Assembly (NCBI GenBank): GCA_003290165.1
Contig: QNQO01005785.1
Coordinates: 496,001-560,000, forward strand
Length of the DNA stretch: 64,000 bases
Source of the DNA: Berberis thunbergii
Lineage: Eukaryota > Streptophyta > Magnoliopsida > Ranunculales > Berberidaceae
Direction of reading: 5' to 3'
Part shown: positions 48,101-60,100 of the stretch, piece after piece
Numbering within the stretch: the first letter of the stretch is position 1
Layout: every line of letters begins with the position of its first letter
Translations under genes and position numbers: made by a program
Notes under the pieces: generated by a model
The model's database searches: none
What the model was told of the DNA's origin: nothing
The model's input: only the letters and a program-made list of their open reading frames with translations

Positions 48101-51100
48101 CTGAGATTGTATTTTCCTTTCTAGTTCTATCAAGTCAATTTCATTTTTCTTCATTGGTTTTGTCAATTCCTCACCTCTGTGATACAATGGAGGTTTTTGT
48201 AAGATGTTGGAAGGGATCATAATTTTTGCCTTCCAAAGGGAATTTTTTGATGTGGAAGGACAAAATCTTAGAGTATTCAACAACAAGGGTCATGATGTAA
48301 GTGGAACTGCTAAAGAATGTTCTAATGACGATATGGGCTTTGGTTTCTCATCTGATTTCAACTTATATGATTCCCTTATGTAAATTGGGATGAGTCTTCG
48401 TGTGTTAATTATTTTCAGATGATGTGATGTATCCTTGATTGGTCTATCAATAATTTAACCTTCAAGTAAAAAAGAAATTATCCATTGAAAATCAATTTCA
48501 ATCTATTATTTTTAAAATTTTCAGCAAATTGAATTCAGCACCACCGGATGTATTAATCTTTACTTTCCCGAAAGGTGTTGGTTGCTGTGGGGTAATAACA
48601 ATTGGTGGGTGGTGGTGGTCGTCGTCGTTGTGATAGAAGCAGCAATCATAATGGTGGTGATGATAGCTTCTTTTAGGTGTCATTTGGTGTATGGCAAGAA
48701 GAGCCTGTCTCATTGATTATCTCGGTGGTAGCCTAAGGTTTGAGTCAAATTGTGTTTTTTGCTAACAATTGAATGGCTGGTTACAATGTAGTTGAAGGTA
48801 CTGTGATGTGATTCAAATTGTGGTTGCTTATGTCTGGTTTGGGTGATTTGGAGAGAGAGAAACAATAAAATTTTCAAGAATGTGCCTAAATGCTTAGAGA
48901 ACTTGTAGTGTTGTAGATAGATACTAAGGTTACCTTATGGTTGTGGGTTTGTAATTGGGGTAGATTCAAAGAGATACAATTCTCCTCCTTGTGTATGCTC
49001 AGGTATTGTATAGACCTGATGTATACATTTTGGGGAAGTCAGTGTTCTTTTACCACTGCTGCCTCCCTCCTTCCCTCTAATCAATACAATATACAATAAT
49101 GTTTTTCTTATTTAAAAAAAAGTTCTGTACCCAGTGGGCAAAATACCTAATTTCAATCAGCTCGCTTGGATTCTAAACTGTAAAAGTGGAGTGCTGCCAT
49201 CCTTTTACTTTGGAATGCCATGAGGTCTTATGGAGAAGAATCATTGTCGAGAAATATGGTGCAGAGGTTAAAGGGTGGTTGTCTAAAGTTTCTCCTCTTT
49301 TTATGGGTCTGCTCTTTGGAAACCCATCGTGAATCTGAAGCCTAATTTTCAAAAAAAAAGTTACTTTCAAGATAGGTAGGGGTAATAGAGTATCTTTCTA
49401 GATGGATAAATGGTTGAATGGGAGAGTCCTAAAGGAGGATTTTGGCAAATTAATGCCATCTCTTCTCGCACAGACGGAACCATAGACAGATTCAGAACTG
49501 TTGCAGAGAATGGGTCTGATTCGATTTGGGATTTGGCGTCTAGAAGGGCTTTGAATGTTTGGGAAGTGTTAGCAGAGTTATACAGTACTTATACTTGGTG
49601 GCAGCAAGTTCTAGGGGCGATGTTTGGGAATGGAACGACTCCTTCACAGTCAAAAGTTGTTTTGATGACCTAACTTCAGCTTCAGTTTTCCCAACTTCTA
49701 ACTCAATTTCAACCTGTATTCCAAACTTCTATGGCTCAAGCTGACCTCTCCTCGCTGTAATTTTCTTTATTGTGGTCCATAGCCCATGGAAGGATCCTCA
49801 CTATAGACAATTTAGCCAGGAGAGACGTGTTCTTGCCTAATTTCAGCCTTTGTGACTTGCACCACGGAACTTTCCTCACTTGCTGTTCCGATGCTCTATC
49901 TCCAGCAATTTCTAGGTGTGTTTGGTTTTAGATGTTGGAGGTGCATCCCTTCAGGTATGTCTTTCAAAGAGTGGATTCAGTTCTGGTTCATTTTTTCTCT
50001 CGTCTAAACTAGGAAAGTGGTTATGGAACCACCTGTTTGCGGGAGCTATTGTTATCAAGCTAGTTTAGAGGGTTGGTTTTACGCTGAGCTGTGAGTTTGA
50101 GAATTGCAAGGAAGAATATGGGAATCAGAGGCATTTTCTGTGGGATCAGTTCATGAAGAGTAAGGTTGGTTGTTGAGTTTGTTTCTGATTTGGGGTTTCT
50201 GTATTCTTTTCTTTTGACTTCTGTTTGTTTTTCTTGTACGCGTCTTTTGTATTTTTCACTCAGCCTTGTAAGTTTCTCATTCTCAAGGGCAGAGTTTTCA
50301 ATGAAATAATTGGTGTTTTACCGATAAAAAAATGCCGTTGGCTCATAAGTACAAGAATAAAAGCTCCTGGATCAGGTTATTGAGCAAGTGCAGAGTCGAT
50401 TATCAGTATCTTGTATCCATACTTTTCTTCTCTCCCCAATTACTGTTTAAACTTCCATGGCCAATGAGACGGAAAATGAGTGATATTTTGTGGGGGACAA
50501 TGGAGTTGGACCACAAGTATTGCCTATTTAACTGGAAGGTATTGTCTTCCAAGCACTTTTCAAAATTCTTATGGTGATTGGCAATGAAGATCAAGCTCCA
50601 TGGATGATATGGTCAAGAGGGACAGGATATGGTTTTTCTAAAGAAGTCAAACTTATTAATGGTTGTGCGCTCTAGAGGGCTAAGCCGGCTTTGCTCCCCA
50701 TGTATCCTTCTATTGATTCAGGCACTCAGGTAGATTTCGGGAAGGGTCCATACGTAAATGAAATACCATTTCAAAATCAGTTTGCAGATATTCATATCAT
50801 CTTTCTAAAAAAGAGCAAGTTCAGTTTCTTCCTTTAACCTCCTCCTGTGTCCTGTAGTCTCAACCCTGTGGTCACTGGCCCTCTCAGAGTTCCACATCCA
50901 CACTCCACTGGCTCCTTTTATGGTTTGGGTGGAAAGTATGCTTCCTGCCTCTCATAACCTTCCTGATTGAAATTGGGGTTGGAAAAGGCTTATTCGTGGT
51001 TTTGCTCGAGTGTTTGGAGAGAAAGAAATAGGGTCTTCAAGAATATGCGGAAATCTATTGAGCAGTTGTGGATTGATATCAAAGTCACTTTATGGTTGTG

Positions 51101-54100
51101 GGCTCAATTTCTATGTTGTGTTGATAAAAAAAAGTTTTTGATTTCCTCACTTCAGCCATAAATCAAGCAATCCAATTCCAGGGAGTAATATTTAACTTCT
51201 CTTATGCAAACTTTTGGATGGAGCGAGTTTCCCATTTATCATAATCATATCTTAACCATCAACAATAATTTATGAGAGTTCTCATAATCATCATTCATCA
51301 ATCAATGCTCGATGCGAGAAACCCAGTCGGACTCAATCAGGCATATCTTTTTAGTATTGCTGCTGAAATTTGGGTTACTATTTTGATCTGTTTTACATTC
51401 TTTTTCTTTTTTTTTTGGGGGGGGGGGGGGGGGTACATGATTTTTGTTCAAGAGTTGCTTTGTGCGTCTTTGGCTTTTGTATTGTTGGCTCCCCTTCTTT
51501 ACTATTGTAGTTGCTCAACCAACTGTTCTCTCCGAAAGTGATGACAGCTGGTGTTGGAATGATAAATCAGGAGAATTCTCTGTCCATGACTCTCACCGGA
51601 AGTTACAATCCCAAGTCATTGCTGCTAGTCAAGAAGTTTTTTTCCCTCCCTGTTTGGGCAAAATTTTCTGGAGAAAGGAGTCCCCCAAGAGTTAACTTCT
51701 TCGTCTGGCCCATGAGATAGGGAAAATTTCCAATAGTTGATGACCTTACTAAAAGGGGTTTGCTTATTACTAATAGGTATATATCTGCCAGCAGAATTCA
51801 GAATCCATAGATCAAAAGCTTCTTTTCTTGTCCTTTCTCCAGCAACCTGTGGTCTTCAATCTGTGGAGGCTAGATGCCCGCCTCCTATTGCCAATAACTT
51901 GTTTCAGTAGGTGAAAGCTTTGGGGAGAACTGACCTCTCAGTTAAAGGAGTATGGTATGGGACATGGTTCATTTTGCTACTAAACTAGAGAATCTTCAAA
52001 GGGGAAATTAGAGATATTCCACATCTAACTAGAGCAATCAAGTCACTTTGTGGTAATGGGGGAGCCTGAGGGTCACCTCCGACCAACCCTTCCATGTTTC
52101 ATCTTTTAATTGGGAGAACATTTTTTTTTTCTTTTTACTGAAGCTGTTACTTCCTTCCTTTCAGCTAGCTGACTCTCTCTGTTGGGAGAGCATTTTTTTC
52201 TTCTTTTAATTGGTGTATTTGCTTTCCCTTTTTGTGTTTTTAATGCATTGGTTGGTTTTACCGATAAAAAGAATCTCTCATTAGGCTACAATTTTTCCCA
52301 TGACATATTGTGCATATATATGAGTTCATTCTTTCTATGATCTTAGCCCAGGTAGCTAACTGACTATTGAAGTGTGCGCAATCAGTAGTTTTCTTTTGTT
52401 TAAGGTTCATGGAGTTTTTTTTTTTTTTTTCTCGGGTGTAATTTTCAGGAATAATATATGATTTGGCGTTTCCGGTGTTACTTGACCAGGCCTACGTTCA
52501 AAATTTAAGATCCAGCAGTAAATTGTTCTAGTTTTGGAGAACTAATCTTTATCCTAATACTGTCTCATCTATTGTTTAGTCAGATGATGCACTATCATGC
52601 ATCGTGATTCTAATTTCATTGTTTTTAGTTGTTTTTGCATCGTATCAAGTTTATAGTGCATTTTGTTGGTTGTACGGTATCATTGTACTCATAACATTGT
52701 CAACGTCCTTTTCTTTTGAACAGCGTCGAACAGCAGGTTTAGTCATATGGAGATCAGGAAGTGTTATGGTGGTTTACAAAGGAAGTAATTATGAAAGACC
52801 CTCTTCGAGATCTCACTCTACTAACAGTAAAGATGATTCCCTATTTGTCCCAGACATTTCATCCGCTGACATAGCAACTGCCAAAGATGGCAATGGTGCT
52901 ATTTTGGCTTCTGAAAAGATTGAGCCGTCATTAAAAAATCCAATCCCTGTTGAGAACATGACTGAAGAGGAGGCAGAGTACAACAGCCTACTGGATGGCT
53001 TAGGTCCTCGTTTTATCGAGTGGTGGGGTACTGGAGTCTTACCTATTGATGCTGACTTGCTTCCTCCAACTGTTCCGGGTTATAAAACGCCTTTCAGATC
53101 ACTTCCTACAGGAGTGCGATCACGACTGACTAATGCAGAAATGACCAACTTAAGGAAACTTGCCAAGACACTTCCTTCTCATTTTGCTCTTGGTATTGTT
53201 CGCTTTCACCTTTATATCTCTCTCTCTCCATATAATATAGTATGTATTTGACTGGTTAGTTTAACACACACTTAGAAACATCACCACCCACACATGGATC
53301 AGAGGTTTGGGCTTTTTTTGTATGAGAGCAAAACTTTACTCACCATGAAGACCATCTTTACTATATTCGCTTCTTTCAAACATAGTGCTATATTAATTAG
53401 AATAACATGGATGGTATAAAACTTTGACATTTTTCCATTTTGATATCATTGTTTGATGTAGCGAGGAATATTGAAACGAACTGATTATTTTTTTAAAATT
53501 TATTCCACCCCTTATTTACTTATTTTTGTTAAGGATGATATCCATAGTAGAGGTTGCCATTGTCATCAAGAAAGCAGTTCTTGTCAGTATCCATATGGGC
53601 CTGTGAGATTGTGTAAATAAGCGTGTCAAAACACCACACACACACATACTATCAGTTAGAATCTCACAATATATTGTAATATTTCTTTTTTAAAGTTATT
53701 GAAATTATACTTTTGCCTATTTAATAAAGGGAGAAATAGGAATCATCAAGGATTAGCACAAGCTATTGTGAAGCTTTGGGAGAAAAGCTTGGTTGCGAAG
53801 ATTGCTGTCAAGAGAGGAATCCAGAATACCAACAACAAACTCATGTCAGAAGAGCTGAAGGTATAACCCCCCACAACAAAAAAAAAAAACCCACACACCC
53901 CTTTTAGGCCATTCAGATTTACATTTATTATTTTGGACAAATGCGTAAGTAGGAGCCGGATGATGTTGGTTTAATAAATGGGACTCCTCATTGCTTTCAA
54001 GAAAGTGTTTATTTTCAATGAGTAAATATTTACATGCACACATTGGGGTTGCTAATCTGTGGCTACCAGCAGCTGCTAGAAAATATATTTTTAGAATTGC

Positions 54101-57100
54101 AATGGTACCCAAACAGTACACTTGGTTGATAGAAACAAGCCTAATGCTATTAAAATATTGCAATGCAAATAATTTTCTGTCATCTTAAAGCTTAAAACGA
54201 GATCTTAGTAAGGTGATATTTTGAAGAGCACATTTAAAGAAAAGTCTAAGAAATAGCGGAAAATAAATAAAACGATAATCTGGAATAATCTGTGACTATG
54301 AAAGTATCCGATTTATGCAAATTCATATTTCCTAAGCCAGCATTCAATCGTAGCCTAGAACTTTCAAAGAAACTTTTCTTCCAATTATACCAGAATTTTT
54401 TCATAACATGTTTGTATCTTTTGAAGGAAAAATCTGACAAACAAATGCGGGTGGGGAATTCAACTGAATAAGAGTGTATCGGAGTTACGGTCCATCAATT
54501 CATGGGACTATTTATACCCAATAAATTTAGATTGGTAGTAGTTGGCTGACTATAGGTTGGTTTAAATATATGGTTTTGACCGATTGTGTGAATGTGAGGT
54601 GATATATATCTTTATAATACTTTTTTGTCAATGTAGTGTCAATTGTTGCTAGGTTGAAGTTTTGGCATGATGTGTGGATGGGTGATACTCCTTTCAAAAC
54701 TTTGTTCCCTACACTTTTTAGAGTTTTCATTATCTGGATGAGGTTGTGGAACGACCCGCTCTCAGACCACTGATATTGTCCGTACTAAACCAACCTTGCA
54801 AAGGTGTGGAGTTTTTAGTTCAAATAAGTCGTCCAATAAATGGGACCCGACAAGGATCGAACCATAATTTGATCCATCCATCCATCACAATGTCTGCTGT
54901 TGACCTGAAAAAGCCTTGATGTCATTAGAGTGCAATCTCACAATTATGAATTTCCTCCTTCGGCGGCTGTCTAAGCATGTGAGACACGGCTTGACGCAAC
55001 TATCACAACTTCTTGGGCTAGGTGCCTATGAAGCAGGCAGCTAGAGCTAGCATCACCTCTCCTCAGCTTTTCCAGCAGGGTGTCACGTCAGTTAATTTAT
55101 CCAAAGGGAAGGAGGAATATGATTGTATGTGGAGATGGGCCAAAGGGGGGTGTTTCCTACTGCTTCCTTAATTAGATATTGATCCATTATTCAAATGCTT
55201 ATCTTCTCATTATTTCCTTTTGTGGGGTAGTTTGGTGGAAGAACATCCCTTCCAAAGTGATTTCTTTCTTGTGGAGCTTGGTGTGGAGCATCCGTACTCA
55301 TGCTATTTCGATTAGCTGGGAGATGAAAGTGGATGGTTGTGTGCTTTGTGATGGAGATGTGGAATCTAGAGACCATCTTATTTTTGGTTTACACGTTCTG
55401 GAAGCCTTTTGAAATGTCACGAGTCATGCATAGATTGTGTATTTACATCTTTAATCATGAATTATGAGGTGTTCTCAAGATGGAGGACTGAGGTGTTTTT
55501 GAAGCTAGCAGTTATGCAATATGTTGGTTCATTTGAAAGGCAAGAAAAAGCAAAGATCTTCAAGGAAAAGGGAGTTAATCTTTGAATGCATTTGGTTAAT
55601 GTTATTGCTTGTATTTTGGATTGGGCCTCTTTAAAGGGTTGGATACGGTGACGTTTTTGTAAATTGGGGTGATTATTTTATGGATCCCTAACCTCTCTTT
55701 GGAGATCCTTGATTGTTTGCAAGTCTTGCGTGTCTTGGCATAAATTTTTACCCTTTTTGGAGGAAAACAAGTATCAGTTGTTCCAGTCACATCCTGTTAT
55801 TATTGATTTTCTAAAATAAGTGATACATGAAAATGTATGAGCTTAACTGGATACTCAACAGTGCAGTGAAATCTAGGCATACATATTGTTTGTGAGCATG
55901 AAACTGCAAAAATGTTTTTCTTGCAAATACGTTATGCGAACTGTGTATATTCAACTATGCTCTATTTGCTACTTGCAGAAACTCACTGGAGGCATCTTGC
56001 TACTGCGGAACAAATATTACATTGTCATATATCGTGGAAAGGATTTTCTTCCCACAAGTGTAGCTGCTACTTTAGCTGAAAGACAGGAACTAACAAAAGA
56101 GATTCAAGATGTTGAAGAGAAAGCACGGATGGGATCAGCTAGGATTGCTCCTAGTAAAGAGTTGGAAGAGAAGGCACCTGCAGGCACCCTTACTGAGTTT
56201 CTTGAAGCTCAAGCCCGATGGGGAAGAGAAGTGTCTTCTGAAGAGCATGAGAAGATGAAATATGAAGCTTCAAGAGCTAGGAATGCCAGGATAGTCAGGA
56301 AGATCAAGCATAAGTTAGCAATTGTAAGTAACAATCTCATAAACTTTGAAATGAGTACTACCATCACACTGCTTTTCAGTTCATACTAAGAAACAAATTT
56401 TATTATTAATTTTTTTAGGATAAATGATTTTCTGCCCAATGTCTTAACTATGTCAAACTACGATGGCATTGTACTCTTTTTGTCCAATAAAACAGTCCAC
56501 ACTTCACTCTGATTGGACGAGGCATAGAAGACGACTCCAAAGATGATGGTTTAACAAAGTAATCAACACCCGATGGTGCCAAGCTGTTGGCTTGTCTTTC
56601 CCGTCATTTGCATGATGCTATTGGATGTAGTCATAGTTGTCAAAATGTTTTCGTATCGTATTTCGGAAACCCAAATTAAGTTACATATATTGTATCGTAA
56701 TGTATATCGTGAGATATATGAAAAAAATGAATGACCATAAATATGATATATTTAAGCAAAACAAACACTTTCATTCATGTAGACATGTAGTACTCATGCA
56801 ACATTTGCAAGTAAATATCAATATGACCCAAAACATTACAATTCCCACCATATACAAAAAGCGGTTAAATGCTAAATACTGAATTGATACTAATAATCAT
56901 TAGTAGCCAAATATTGGATGAAGTCATCCCTAGCTTTTTCATTGCCAATATCGTCATCCTTGCTTTGATACATGATATCTTCCTTTTGAAACTTGTGGTT
57001 AAATGTCTAAAAAATTTATGGATTCAGCATGAAAGTTTTTTTTTTTTTTTTTAAATTCTTAAAAGCTCTCTTAGAGAAGATGAAATGGTGAGTTATCAAG

Positions 57101-60100
57101 CTAGAGGGGGTAGAGAAGGGATGACTCAATGGTAAAAAATTGATAGGTTTTAACATCGAAAACAATAAACTAATAACTAGAAACTTGAATAGACAAAGTT
57201 TCTTCACTCTTCTTTTAAAGTTCAAAAACCAACTATGAACTTGATTTCTAATCTATTTAAGCGAAATTCTAAACTTATTGGACTCCTACTTGGGCTTACA
57301 TTGGACTGGTCTAATTATTAAATAACTAAAATAAATAGATAATACTAATATACCATAATTCGAAAAAGCTCGTCCTCAAGCTTAGCCGTTGCCAATCAAG
57401 CCATCAACGACCAAGGAAATATGCTCATGCGCCTCATGATTGTGGTGCATCCCGAGGAAGGAAAACATCAACAACCAACAAATCTCCATCTGCAATAAGG
57501 GTAATTATCTTATCCTTCGGGCAATCTCGACGAAGATGTCCAACTTGTCCACATCCGAAACATTTGAAATTAGGATTGTAAGCAACAGTACGTCAATTGG
57601 TTTAGCAGGTGCAGTAGGGACCAAAGTTGTCTGAGATGTAGCTTAAGTAGTCAAATGATACTGTGAATGTGCTTCAACCTTCTTAGCATACGGCTTTGCT
57701 CTTGCCATGGTAATAATCATAATTATATCCAAAGTCTCCTATATAGGCTGAGAAAGTCCATGTAAATGCGTGCCAACCTTTTGTTCAGATTCATTCATTT
57801 TCAGTCTACTGCACAAAAGACAAAATTCATGTGTCGTTTGAAACTGTAGAATTTCCATGTGTAAGTTGATGCAACCTGTTGAGCAAATCTTGTTGATAAT
57901 CTTTTGGGAGGAAAGCACATTGTAATAATTTTTTTAGGTCAACTCTGAATTGGTGCTTTCTCCAGCAAATGTCTCTTTGTGGTCAAATATCTCTTCTAAT
58001 TAGATGCGATACCTTGTAACTTTGTTGCAACTAAACACATATTTTAATACCTATTAGAATCATATTCTAAAACTGTCCATTTGGTCAACCCAATAATAAA
58101 AACATCAGCATCAGAATCGCTAGTTGTTTTTGCACAATGGTGGGTCCGGCGGTGACTGTTGACACGAAGGTAGACGGTGACGATGAATAGGGGTATTGTT
58201 CCTTCAAATCAGTAACATGAGGTTTCACGACGCGACAATTCACGAATAGCCTGAATATCTGACTCTGAAATGTCAAATTTCTCTTCCTCACTTTCGTAGT
58301 CATCAAACGAAGGCGTCTTTCCTAATCAACGACAGTAGGGTTCACCTTCTCTCCTTGAGATGAATATGAAAAATGACATCTCGTTGTCCAACCTAATGAC
58401 GCGGCTTTTTGCCGATAGTTTTAGGTTTTTAACCTAGATAGCAATCAACTGTTTCGAAATGTCCGCAAGGGCTTTCTCCATGCGCTTTATCCTTGCATTG
58501 GTACTCTAGTTAGGCGGCATCTTTGTTCAAAGATTTTACCGCTCTGGTACCAATTGATAGGTTTAACAGTGAGCGATAAAAAAATAACTAGAAACTTGAA
58601 TAAACAAAGTTTTTTCACTTGATGATAATTCTAATAAAGTTCAATAATGACTATAAACTTGATTTATGACCTATTTAAGGAAAGCTGGCAACTTTTTAAC
58701 GCCACAAGTTCTATTGCCCCACACCACCAATTTAAACCACTATCTCTCTTCTTTCGCCCTCTCTTCTCAAGATTAACAACAGCATGGAAGGGGGCGATTG
58801 ATTGTGAGGGTCGGTGAGAGACGACCGGCGACGATGAGAGATAAAGGAGATCGAGCTGCGATGGTGGCCATCACAGCAACCGTCCAATTCTCCAATCATC
58901 ACCCTCCATCATCGTCCCACTCCCTTCTTCCACAACCACAACAACGATAATCATCCCACTTTCTCTTTTTCTTCCACTTTCTTCTCGCACAGATTGTCGC
59001 CCCTCTCCTTTTTCTTCTTCCTATTTCCTTTTTTGTTTTTTCCTCACCTCACGGCGCCCTCTGCGAGTGAGGGAATCCATCATTGCAGAGGTTGCCGTGA
59101 GGGCGAGGACAAAAATCAGAAAAGGAGAGGAGAAGAAGGGGAGGGACGACGACGGAATCGAGGTCGAGATCTTGATTGGACTAGGTTGAATCTTGTAAAG
59201 GCTCCAACTCTTCTTCGACTCCGTCTTCAATTTTGATTCGAGGAAATGGAGATGTGTCAGGGGTACTTTGCGGGGGCCTCCCTCCAGATGGGGAAGAAAG
59301 AGAGAAGTGAAGAGAAATGAGAGAAGATGCAAAAAGATGTTGGAAGAAGAAGGGTGGTGGTGTGGGTTAGTGTTGTACGAATTGGTTAAAATCGCGATTC
59401 AAATCGCCAATCTGAATCGAATCGGCTTGCAAACGGTTTAAATCGACCCAAAAATCGAAATTCATCCAAATCGGACTGAATCGCCACCGAGTCAGCGATG
59501 AAATTGTACATCGCGATTGAAGAACAAAACTCCGATTTATATTTTCGCACAAACAAAAAAAAGAGGAAGAAGAACCAATAGAAACAGGGAAGAAGCAAAC
59601 AGGGAATACCAATAGAAAAAAAAAACAGAAACAAACAGGGAAGAAGAAGAAGAACAACCACCAACATACCTTCTCAGATCTGGATCTCGCTGCATCAGAT
59701 CTGCTCCAGAAGAAGAAGAAGAACCAGAATCTGCTCCGTCAAGACACCTCGCTGCATCTCGATTCTCTGCATCTCGATTCTCTGCATCTCGACATCGCTC
59801 TGCGACTGCATCTCAACTCTCTGCATACGAATCGATAGTCTGTTGAATCGATTTATGGTGAATCGATTGTGTGATGAATCAATTTCTGGTTGTGTCATGT
59901 GTGGGTTGAATAGATCTGCGATTGTGTTTGGCTGTGTTGTGTGTTGTGTGTTGTGTTCTGAAAATGTGTGTTGTGTTGTTTAAAAAGTTATAATAATACT
60001 TGTTGTGTTTGGCTGTGTGTTGTGTTTGGCTGTTATAATAATTTTCACAATTATTATTGTATTCTGAAAATGTGTGTTGTGTTTGGCTCTGTTGTGTTCA

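Larger units (their letters stand above)
37119..48184 (+). mobile_element. Ty3 chromovirus-like LTR retrotransposon with nested copia element and SINE
   Basis: Two LTRs of 336 bp each (37,119-37,454 and 47,849-48,184), primer-binding site TTTGGTATCAAAGCC at 37,455, and flanks caatc / caatg (4 of 5). Order gag, protease, RT, RNase H, integrase, chromodomain-like end is Ty3-type. A copia element (40,038-44,855) splits RT and a SINE (46,590-46,748) splits integrase. Several stops make it inactive. It lies in CFM3 intron 1 in the same orientation as the gene. Confidence 0.9.
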
